Part shown: positions 25,840 to 34,739 of the stretch, piece after piece
Numbering within the stretch: the stretch's first letter is position 1
Layout of the letters: each line of letters starts with the position of its first letter
DNA from: Isoetes taiwanensis
Taxonomy: Eukaryota > Streptophyta > Lycopodiopsida > Isoetales > Isoetaceae
Direction: 5' to 3'
DNA: 64,000 nucleotides
NCBI GenBank assembly: GCA_021234155.1
Contig: JAJEKV010000098.1
Span: 1,619,248 to 1,683,247, forward strand
The notes under the pieces: generated by a model
Databases searched by the model: none
Told to the model about the DNA's origin: nothing
The model's input: the letters and a program-made list of their open reading frames with translations, nothing else
Program-made: the position numbers and the translations under genes

Positions 25840-26160
25840 GGGCATAAGCATGCTACACCCTATAAAAAAAAGTACCATTTAGGAACCATAAAACTACCTA
25901 AAAAGGTATCCAACACTGGGTACTGGGTAATTTTATAATATCTCAATAACTACAAATGTTAAATTGAATGCATTCATTTTGACCTCCAATAGTATTGTCT
26001 CTATCTTAACCTTGAACATTGATATGCTTTTGACATTTTATATTGAAGTTTTGAATTAGTTTTGACCAAAAGAACAAGAAAATAGTACCCAATCCAAAAG
26101 TACCTAGTGCAGGTACTTTGGCAGGTTCCAAAAATGGCAGGGTGTAGCATGCATATGCCC
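25840..26160. mobile_element. MITE copy 1, 321 bp, 4-bp target duplication ACAG
   Basis: Terminal inverted repeats of about 21 bp start GGGCATAAGCATGCTACACC on the left and are mirrored on the right, ending ATGCCC, with one mismatch. The flanking target duplication is ACAG (25836-25839 and 26161-26164). The interior is AT-rich with no frame and contains AACACTGGGTACTGGG, shared with the copy at 30287-30592. It lies in intron 3 of the methyltransferase gene. Confidence 0.88.
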
Positions 26161-27875
26161 ACAGTGGCATTGCCCGGTATAAATTTATACCGATACAGGA
26201 CGCGGTAGAAATGTCTTTTAATGCACATATTCTGGTAAACATTGTAAGAAACTTAAACACAAAGGAGAAAATACTTACTTGGCCATCTCTGAACACAAGT
26301 TGAAAGTAGTTGTCATATTGCTTTACCGCCATCATAGGCTTCTTATCAGAGTCATAACTTAGACAGCATTCTGTCACACAAGCCTCCCGAAGTTCTTGGA
26401 GCTTGTTCTTTTGCTTCTTAAAGTCATCTCCATGCAACTGCTTGAACTCAATGTATTCTCTGTGCATGAAGCGAATTTTGTCTATGAGGCTCATCTTCAA
26501 CCTGAAGTCATTGTCCAGGTTGTGACTTACAGCTATGACTTTGGCCTCCTCATCTGTCAACCCGACATATATATGGGCTTCCACACTCTTCCAAACCTCA
26601 TTCCTGCTCTCTTCCTTAGACAATTCTTTCCTAGCTTTATAACTATGTGTTCCGCCGAGAACGTAGTAGGTATAGTCCTCAAAATCGGCCTTCCTGTAAT
26701 CCCTGAGCTCTTGGACCTGTTCTCTGTTAACCATGACAACCAGAGGAGACACATGGGCATGTGGATTTCTTCTCATTCTTTGCTTTAGTATGCCCACATG
26801 TGCTGCGTACAACTTCCGAACTTGAAGCACCCTGACCCCGTCTTCATTCTTTGGCGGTCGCTTGATAGTGCTTAAGGATAAGGAGATTGTTTGTTTTAAG
26901 AGCTTTGTTTCATTCACACGTTTCAAAATTGCTCTTGATTTAGGGTTTCATGACAATATCGGCCCCTGGCGCCTTTTGTAGTGCTTCTGCTGATTCTCCA
27001 ATGGTCAATGCTTTGGTCTTTCTCGATTTTTTCGGTGGCTCTGTGGTGGTGACCAAAGCTTGCCTTTTTCCTCTTCCTTTAACCACAACCTCCTCTTCCT
27101 CTTCCTCTTCTTCTTCCTCCTCTTTGTCTTTGTCTACCTCTTCATTTGTACGTGGGTACCAGTACCCCTTCACAAGAACTTTTTCAGCACAAAGAATAAC
27201 GGAGGATAAAATGTCTACTAAGTCCGGCAGTCAGGCAATCTCAGTTAGCGTTCAGTGTGTATAAATTTATACGAGAAAGCAACAAACAAAAGAAAAGAGA
27301 TCATAATACTTACGTAACCAAGTTTGTTGTTCTCGGAAATATACTCATATACATCTTTTGGCTTGCACATGCTTATTCTAAACATTATGGTGCTCAGGAT
27401 GTACTCAACAGCCCCGTCGTCATTAATGCAAGTCATAATGATTTCATCGTCATTTTGTGAGGCCACCAAACTCGTCATTTCTCCAGCCGGGTAATAATCC
27501 TTAGCCTTATACTTACCCCTTCCTGTCTTGTTGCAAAGGTAAAGGTAGGAATCAGTGGGGTAGCGTTCCCTAGTGCCCCTGTGAGTGTACCATGTCACAT
27601 CTCTGAGTTCGTAGGATTGTGGCTTTGGAGCTGAAGGCTGACCTTTGAGTTTAAGTGTTATCTTTTGGCTGAAAACGCAAGAAAATCAGGCTTAAACACC
27701 GTCAGAAAAGGCTTTAACACTACTTTCTTTTGTAATTTTGTACTAAATATGTGGTCTTTGAGAAGCTATTCTAGGTGTTACTGTACAGCTTTTTCCGGTG
27801 CTCTAACTCTAAAAACACTGTAAATTTATGGAAACTGTGTAATTTTCTACAAATTTTTAAAGATCTGGCCTTTTC

Positions 27876-28137
27876 GGTATAAATTTATACCGAAAGAGGT
27901 CTCCACGGTATAAATTTATACCGCAGAGTAATCCGCGGTATAAATTTATAAAAAGGGATTGTCGGTATAAATTTATACCAGTTCGTCATCCTCCTCGGTA
28001 TAAATTTATACCGAGAAGAACACACACGGTATGAATTTATACCGGGAGACGTCCTGCGGTATATCTTTAAGCTGTTTATGTTCAGACTCGGTATAAATTT
28101 ATACCAATGGGGTTCAGCCACTGTATAAATTTATGCC
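27876..28137. repeat. Nine-unit palindrome array in intron 1, step about 31 bp
   Basis: Units of the 16-bp palindrome GGTATAAATTTATACC start at 27876, 27907, 27937, 27964, 27997, 28028, 28058, 28090 and 28122, with steps of 31, 30, 27, 33, 31, 30, 32 and 32 bp. Five are perfect and the others carry one to several changes. The bases between units (about 11-17) are unrelated to each other. The step is close to three turns of B-DNA, so bound proteins would lie on one face. The array sits wholly within intron 1, between the donor at 28213 and the acceptor at 27669. Confidence 0.95.
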
Positions 28138-28456
28138 GAGAGAGCACGACCTAGAGAAAGTTTAAACTACTAAAAGAAACCTAAACTTGAAATGGTACGG
28201 GTTAGAAACTTACGTGGCCATGTCCGTATGAAGATCCTTATAGCTCTTTGGAAGTCATAAAAGGGGCAAGTATATAAAGGCGGATCATGAAGCGCCGAGC
28301 CAAGCGGCGATATCTGAGATAATGAGTCGCCTCGCCTCCATTAAGTACTACTGCCAATTCCTCTTTCGTATAGTTTCTGTCCACAAGTTTTTATATACAG
28401 CGTTCTAAAGTTTTCGTATGATATTATACCCTCCTTGTTTGCTTTCAATGTCTTGT

Positions 28457-28641
28457 TGTATAAATTTATAAACTTCGTATAAATTTATACCACTCTTTGT
28501 CTCTTGTGCTTCTGCTCGGTATAAATTTATACCCTCCTTGTTTGCTTTCACTGTGCAACTGTATAAATTTATATGCTTTACTATATAAATTTATACCACT
28601 CTTTGTCTGTCGTTGTTACGCTTTCGGTATAAATTTATGCC
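28457..28641. promoter_or_regulatory. Palindrome cluster between the divergent methyltransferase and transposase-like genes
   Basis: Six copies of the palindrome core start at 28457, 28475, 28518 (perfect), 28560, 28581 and 28626. They lie in the 790-bp region between the minus-strand start codon at 28221 and the plus-strand start at 29009. The position suggests operators or origin-like sites shared by both genes. Open frames here that repeat YKFIP are by-products of the palindrome, not proteins. Confidence 0.75.
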
Positions 28642-29008
28642 GTCTGGCTAGCGACCTCATATGGCGGAGGAAGAGAGCGTCCAGAGCCACCCGTCGCTTC
28701 GCCCGGCTACCTCCTCCCATGGTTTTCACACCAATGGTTGCTTTCGCCAGAAACCGACTTTCGACTTTTCGAGCCCGACCCTCCGATTGCGGCACATCGC
28801 TACCACCGCCAATGCGGTTCACGCCACCACCTCCGGCTCACGTTGCCGTTTACCACCATCCATGCATTTCACTCCTCCGAACCACTGAGACAACAAGGCT
28901 ACCAGTCCTCCACCCCGTCGTTTTTACTCGGTAGAGCCCGGACTCCCTCCTCCTGTTCATTTTAGTAAAGTCTCCTTTGTTCAGCCTAGACAGCCCACAC
29001 GGTCGCAA

Positions 29009-31513
29009 ATGACTCCATCACCATCCATTGCACTACAGGATGCCACTTTTAGTGAAAGCAGTCAGCACCATGCTACTCCTGTGTTTTATGAGACTTCTGG
29101 AGCTACTCAACTACGTCATCCGCCTCGACTTCTTTTTCCAAGGGAAAAGCAAACTTCTTCCACACAGGATCAACACACGCCTAATCTCACAACATCGACA
29201 AGTACAACGTCCATTCCTACAATGTCAGATGAAGAAACACCTCAAGTTGATCTCTCAGACGAGGACCTACCAAAGCCACAAGACTCTATGTTCGAATTCA
29301 AAGCTCATGCAAGTAAGAATCTTAAGCGAAACTTACACAAGAAAGCATGTACATCCCAAAGAAGAAAGAAACTTATGGACGAGGCTCACTTGAGGACAAC
29401 ACATACAAAGCACTGTTGTTCTCAACGTTGTTTGCTTAAGATTGGACTAAAGGATTTGAGGTTGATTCGTGATAGTTACAGTTCAATGACTCTGCTAGAC
29501 CAAAGGGGCTACTTGGCCTTCAATATTAGGCCAGATTATGGTGAGAAGTTTACTTACACAGCTGGTGGCCACACCGTCTGTCAAACAACCTTTAAATTGA
29601 TTCATGCCTTAGGCAGCAGACGACTTGACCGCCTGAAGAAAAGGCTTGACAAGAATCCAGGCATTAATGACTACGGCCACTCAGGAGGTATATCCAGAGT
29701 TCATGCCCTTCAATGTGTTTCCTGGATGGAAGGTTTCTTTAAGGAGTCTTGCGAAAAACTCCCTAACAGCCCTATGTACCACTTGAGTGACAACTTCACG
29801 AAACGTGAAGTCTACGATAATTATAAGGACATGTGTGTTGAGGCTGGAGAACGCCATGTCTGCTACTCTTACTTTACTGTGCTCTGGAAAAAAGAGTTTT
29901 CTCGCGTGTCCATTCCTAGAAAGCATCGGATGTCTGTTTGTGCTACATGCTCTGAATTAAAAGCTTGGAGACAAAATGCAAGGACACTTCACACTAAAAG
30001 TAAGCTTCCAAAATGTGTTCTTGCCTAGTTCTACTTAAAAGTAGGTTCTTTCCTAAACACGTTTTCATTTCAGATGCATTGAAAGAGAAATTGAACAAGC
30101 ACAGAGAACAACAATCTTTGGAAAGGAGAAAATTGACAAAACATAGGAAGAAAGCACTGGAACAACCACACAACTACATATCGGTTGTTATTGATGGAAT
30201 GGACCAGAAGAAGACCACCCTACCACATTTTGTCAATGTGTCTAAGGATGCTGCTGAAGAAGATTTCATACACCTACATGTTGTTGGGGTGAAAGCATGC
30301 TAGGGTGTACCATCTAAAGTTAACTACCCAAAAAAGTACCCAACACTGGGTACTGGGAACTTGCATAAATGTCTCAATAAACAATAAGTTTGAGAGTTGA
30401 TTTCATTGATTTTAGTCTCTAATAGTATTGTTATCCTCTAATACTATAGATTGACATGTTATTGACCTTCAATTCAAAAGTTTGGAATTGATTTTAATGC
30501 AAAGAAAAAACAAAAAGTACCAGTTTTAAAAGTACCCAGTGAAGGTACTTTTGAGGGTTCCAAAAGTGGTACACCGTAACATGCTTTCACCCGTTGGTGC
30601 TATGGTATTTAATGGAAAACTATCTTGCAAGGCATTTTTGAACTATCCAAACATTCATGCTGATCCAAATCTCACTATCACAATATTGAATAAGCTTCTT
30701 TCCAATCTAGAACTTATACCACCGGTTCTATATCTTCATCTAGACAACACGACAAGGGAAAATAAGAATCAGGCGTTGTTTGCTTACTGTGCTATGTTAG
30801 TAGAGAAACAAATCTTCAAGAAGGTGAATATTGGTTTCCTGCTTGTTGGTCATACACACGATCAAATTGATCAGATGTTCAGTAGGTTCTCTAAACGTCT
30901 TGCTCGAAAAAAAAGCTCTCGACCTACCAAGCAATGATTGAGGTTATCCAAGATTCCTACAATCCTCGGCGGACACATCGAAGTTATTGGAAGAAACTTA
31001 TGATTTCAAGGAATGGATTTTTCGGAGAGATCAACTGGGTCACTGTGCTATTGAACCCTTGAGAAACATTACATTTCAGCATCAGATCAAAATTTCACTT
31101 GTAGATGGCAAGGCCATCTTACAAGGAAAGAAATATGCCACATCCTTGCAAGTGGCGGGGGCCAAGATGTATTCAATTCATTCGCACCATCCCCAATACT
31201 AGTTCCATTATCTCTGCAGAGCAAATGCCTCTAAAAAGCTTGAAAGAAATCACAAAGAGTAAAAAGGAGGGAAAACCATTTGACTCAAACAAATCATTGG
31301 ATTATATTGAGACAAGTATTCAGTCGTTGCTCTAACCACTTTGGGGAGGCAGATGCTTTATGGTGGCCTCCGTTTTTTTCTCGGCAACGTGACATGTTGC
31401 AAGCTTCATTACAAGGTCGAAGAACAGTTACATTCAACTGGCCATCTAGGCAAACTCTCCCTGTGCAAGTTGAGAATCAAGAGGAACATGTAGAGGATCG
31501 AGAATGCTTATAA
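29009..31513 (+). pseudogene. DUF7869-like, DDE/RNase-H-type transposase-like gene, interrupted by a MITE
   Basis: Exon 1 (29009-29998) and exon 2 (from 30073) join across a 74-bp GT..AG intron. A Ser/Thr-rich N-terminus is followed by a basic Cys/His region, then SIPRKHRMSVCATC near 29910. Exon 2 has VVIDGMDQKKTTLP (30185-30225) and, after the MITE at 30287-30592, LHLDNTTRENKNQ (about 30730-30770) and VGHTHDQIDQMFS (about 30845-30885). These three acidic blocks are the hallmark of the DUF7869 family and resemble a DDD/E catalytic triad, so I infer a transposase. Removing the MITE and one 4-bp duplicate restores the frame exactly. Other frameshifts occur near 30910, 30975, 31195 and 31335. 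It is divergent from the ParB-methyltransferase gene. Confidence 0.65.
30287..30592. mobile_element. MITE copy 2, 306 bp, 4-bp target duplication GTTG, within an exon
   Basis: The termini GGGTGAAAGCATG and CATGCTTTCACCC are perfect 13-bp inverted repeats, and the match continues imperfectly to about 25 bp. The flanks carry GTTG on both sides (30283-30286 and 30593-30596). The interior shares AACACTGGGTACTGGGAA-like text and repeated AGTACC/GGTACT units with the copy at 25840-26160. It splits the transposase-like gene between the first and second acidic motifs. No frame is present inside. Confidence 0.92.
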
Positions 31514-31587
31514 AGACTGGCTTGTGCTCTCTTCGCATCCACAGTACAACCAATCTCGGTTCTATTGTGACGCTATTGTTTGCATGC

Positions 31588-31788
31588 AATGACTAGAAGA
31601 CAGTTTAGGCTATTCAATTGACCAAATACCGCTCTGAGCTCGACCATCCTGCTGAAACGCTTGAATCAAGGAGAACTAATGGTGCAATTCGCTTAGACAG
31701 AGTCTGGGAGGCGGTTTTGACTCCTGGAGCAGCCAAAACAGAGCTCTAGAACCCTATGGACGAAAATGGGCAAGTTAGGGTTTCTCCT
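31588..31788 (-). mobile_element. Inverted fragment of the LTR-like segment at 7712-7935
   Basis: Reverse-complementing this stretch gives near-identity to 7712-7935, apart from a deletion of about 22 bp. Matching starts near the conserved TCTAGTCATTG (31588 side) and breaks off sharply at 31788, one base before a GGGTAAAAGCATG motif. It is a promoter-proximal LTR piece in the opposite orientation. Confidence 0.85.
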
Positions 31789-31850
31789 GGGTAAAAGCAT
31801 GAAAGGGTGTCTATAAATGTAGCCCTTTTTGTACATATACATATGTACCG
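31789..31850 (+). mobile_element. Possible terminus of a larger transposon related to the MITEs
   Basis: GGGTAAAAGCATGAAAGGGT begins exactly where homology to the LTR fragment ends. It resembles the MITE termini (GGGTGAAAGCATG and GGGCATAAGCATG). An 18-bp near-palindrome with GTACATAT/ATATGTAC arms lies at 31831-31848. I did not find the partner terminus, so this is a candidate left end only. Confidence 0.35.
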
Positions 31851-32040
31851 AATGCACATTTTGGAATAAGCGTCATCATGACCAGCTAGTAACCGCCATG
31901 ATTAATGGCTATCCACTACTCCGAACCCGCAATTATCGGATTTTGAAATTCTTTTTCCCAAATTCTTTCTTGGTTTGCCTCTCGTTCACTATCCGCCCGC
32001 CTTCTCTGCTTGAATTCCGATCACGAATTCTTCATCTAGC

Positions 32041-32880
32041 TATGGCCCCAAAACGCCCCAGATGAGTGCTTGCTCATCACCACAACCAAAGCAAGATGCC
32101 GGTGCTTCCGGGAAAGGGAATTTTACCTCAAGGAGTTTACGTTTGGGTTACGAGGTGATCAAAGCCAAAGACCTCCGTGATAAACATGCGAGAGGCCCAC
32201 ATACCCAACCTAGAGATGGTTATGAGCGAGGTATGGGGTGAAGCTCAAAAAGCAGGACGAGGATTCAAGGAAGGGAGAATCGAGCGCATGGAAAAGATGT
32301 TTTTTTTAAATATTATGAATTGGTTTATGGCAAGAAGCGGGTTACAAACCATTATATTTCAACCTATTTTGCGGAGCATTTGCTCTTCACTTGAAGGGAC
32401 GGCTTGTTGATTGGATGGGCGTGACTAGGACCACCAAAGATCTTGCCAAAACCCTCATTTCAGAGGGCGTTCGAGAGGACCCTACAACGGGTAAATCCTC
32501 AACTATCAAACGGGACATGCATTATTGCGTGAGAATATTAGAGCCACAGGTTATTCTAGATCGGATGTTGACACAAAAGCAGTTACTTAAGCATGGGTTG
32601 GAGGAGAAAACTAACCTATTGAATGAAATAGAAGCTTTGGAAGAAAAAAGGAGGGATGCATTGAAGGTCATCGGCGGATTGAGGGGTAGAAAGGATATGC
32701 TATCCAGAAGATCTGCAGCCAGAGAATCTGCCAGAAAATAGATGAGACAAAAAAGGAATTTGACAAATTGTCCAGGGATCTATTTGGAAATCAAGTTATG
32801 TTTGGAGTGTTGAAGTACAAGTTGGAAGACTTGGTTATGAGTAGACATGATAAAGAACAAGACACTCTTCTAAGCTAGAA
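32041..32880 (+). pseudogene. Unrecognised decayed coding segment with coiled-coil tail
   Basis: Frames at 32041-32270, 32300-32395 and 32391-32741 can be read as one protein with a few frameshifts. It has a Ser/Gln-rich start, a YYELVYGKKRVTNHYIS block near 32310, LVDWMGVTRTTKDLAKTLIS near 32400, then a Lys/Glu/Leu-rich coiled-coil-like region to about 32880. Regular codon-like structure with only small breaks suggests a real former gene, probably transposon-borne. I do not recognise the family. Confidence 0.4.
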
Positions 32881-33309
32881 ATTGGTTTTGAGGGAAGCAA
32901 CTAAAGACATTGAAAGACATGAAATCTCAATTGAACAAGCAAAGGGAAAAACTTAATTGCATTGAATTGGTTCAACAAAGGCATTCCACAGATTTTGGAT
33001 TTCATGGGGAGAGCAGGACCTATTGTTTACTTTTAGAGGCCCTACCTTAGGAGCTACTTCTATAAGCGATTCATCACATTGAGTTCATGTACATTTGTGG
33101 CCAAGGCTTTGGCAAAACTGGTTTGTTGTTGCTAGCTCCATGCAGAGATGCTTATTGCCTCTTACGCTTGTGTTATCTCTGGTCCATGAAAAGGCGTAAT
33201 TGCATAAAAGGTTGCATCTGGGATGAGGGCATTAATTGACTTGGTTTCCTCGCGGTGAAGGTATGCATTGCTCTCAACTAATTTAAACTTATATTTCTCT
33301 TCATTCATA

Positions 33310-33765
33310 TTTGTTATTTAATGACCATAGTTCTACATGTATGGCTTTGGTGCATTGCTATTCCTTGTACATGTATAACTTTTAGTGTACGTCCTGTAAG
33401 AGAGGTACATAGGCATATATTTGCTTGTTTATTGATGCTTTTTATTTTTGAGCTTGAATTTGCGGTTGTATCGGTTGTACATGTCTCTAATGGGTCTACA
33501 TGCAAATAGATGTACATGCATTTATCTTTAGAGTGCATCGTAGATGGATTCATAAGTATGTGCATTTTTACATATATGTGCTTTTTTGGGCATAGATCTA
33601 CATTCCCTAACTGGATACACAGGTACATCACAGGTACATCTCGGGTACATTGAGGTACCTCTATGTACATTGAGGAACATGTACATGTACATTGGCTATA
33701 GTTAAATGTAGTTACATTACATTTGGTACATTTATGTACATGAAATGTACATGCTTGCGAGAATG
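33310..33765. repeat. TGTACA/GTACAT repeat cluster
   Basis: About fifteen copies of the palindrome-like GTACAT or TGTACA lie in 450 bp, densest at 33620-33755. Related clusters are at 31831, 48146-48208 and 50190-50360. They look like transposon subterminal repeats or a short microsatellite, and open frames in this region are by-products. Confidence 0.7.
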
Positions 33766-33842
33766 TAAAAAATATTTCTCATTGGATTCTTGTTTTTCAT
33801 GTTCTTTTATGTCTATTGAAATTTAGATCATTTGTTTGTTTG

Positions 33843-34680
33843 CAGGATGAGGTCATTCCTATCCCGGCAGCGACTTTTAATGGCTGATGTTCTTGAGCCA
33901 TCGCAGATCGACTCTCTTTCTGATTTTCTCGAGCATAATAAGGGCCGAATGTAGACCCTCAACCTTCCGGCTCCGGATCACCAATGACATTGACGGTTTG
34001 GCCCGGGGACCAGAACCATAGCAGTGCCTCCTCGAACATGGCAAAGTGAAGTTGAGGAAATTGAGAGGATGGCACTTGAGAAAGCTAAAGCGCTTGCAGG
34101 TGCGAGCCTTCAATGGCTAGCTTTGCAATGAAACTCTTTCATCACCAAGTGCTAAATTAGTAATTGGAGAAGCTAAGAAAGATTAAACCGTCCCCGGCAT
34201 CATCTGCGGGGTCGATTCTACGGACTGTTATAGAAAGAAGCTACAAAGGACAGAGATCATTTTTTAACCCGAGGAGATACGAGGGAAGAGGGTGAGTTGG
34301 TAGTTGAGTCCACTCCAAAGAGGAGGCAAAGAATCTTTGGTGATGGCACTCCAAAGCGAAAAAAATAGGCAAAATCTCCGGCAACAAAAAAAATGTCCTA
34401 TAAAAAGAAAATCTCAGGCAAAAAGTGCCACCACCACCTAGAAAGAGGTATGCCCAAGATGAACTAATTTTGTTAAACATCTGTTCAGATTTATGTAATT
34501 AACCACATTTTTTTTGTACATAGGACACGATCACGCCGTAGTGAAGGAAGCCGATCTGATCCTTACGAGTCGGAACAGGAAGAGGATCTACAAGCAAATA
34601 TTGATGTGATAACAAATAAAGGTCGGGCTGAGTCCTCGAAGATCTTTGAAGCGGTGATGAATTTACAAGGTGAGTAATAT
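33843..34680 (+). pseudogene. Unrecognised decayed coding segments downstream of the TGTACA cluster
   Basis: A possible acceptor (TGTTTGCAG at 33837-33845) precedes a frame with DVLEPSQIDSLSDFLEHN (33880-33935). Then come WQSEVEEIERMALEKAKALAG (34040-34100) and, after noncoding DNA, RSRRSEGSRSDPYESEQEED (34530-34590) ending near 34675. Charged, low-complexity content suggests the middle of the same multi-exon gene as 32041-32880. No domain was recognised. Confidence 0.35.
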
Positions 34681-34739
34681 ACAATTGATTACAACAATAG
34701 ATATATTCTTTTTGCTAATGTTGTTGTTTTCCTTATGCA

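Larger units (their letters stand above)
23783..28221 (-). pseudogene. ParB-like domain fused to N6/N4 DNA methyltransferase, seven exons, lightly broken
   Basis: Minus-strand exons: 28221-28214 (ATG), 27668-27314, about 27215-26279, 25627-25392, 25331-25193, 25123 to about 24690, and 24477-23783. Most introns begin GTAAG/GTGAG and end in pyrimidine-rich AG. After an acidic linker (27130-27060), exon 3 carries a ParB/Srx-like domain with VLGGTHSYKA (26656-26630), GLTDEEA and a HN pair (26565-26515). Exon 6 has LCIADIPYGF, the DPPY-type catalytic motif IV (about 24888-24860). Exon 7 has LDAFSGTGTT, the SAM-binding motif I (about 24205-24178), then INIDPHKIGF. Motif IV before motif I is the permuted order of N6-adenine or N4-cytosine DNA methyltransferases. 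ParB-methyltransferase fusions are familiar from bacteria and phages. Lesions are few: frameshifts near 26945, 25040, 24760, 24215 and 24150, and a stop near 24310. The last 85 codons (to 23783) are an intact acidic/basic tail. The exon 3 acceptor is uncertain by a base. Confidence 0.7.

Noticed and set aside
26940-27173. Poly-glutamate minus-strand frame as a separate small gene
   Set aside because: It continues in frame, apart from one extra base near 26945, into the ParB-like exon, so it is the acidic linker of that gene.
27885-28121. Proteins with repeated YKFIP motifs
   Set aside because: These are translations of the palindrome array, which reads the same in both directions. They have no start context or conserved domain.
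27876-28137. CRISPR array (short palindromic repeats with unique spacers of regular size)
   Set aside because: The context is plant nuclear DNA within an intron, spacers are only about 11-17 bp, repeats are 16 bp, and there are no cas genes. Copies also occur singly and in other introns.
24531-28641. Calling the palindromes true parS sites
   Set aside because: The sequence is unlike bacterial parS and no helix-turn-helix was recognised in the ParB-like protein. Kept only as a hypothesis.
29028-29393. Second frame overlapping the transposase-like exon
   Set aside because: Out-of-frame shadow of the gene that starts at 29009.
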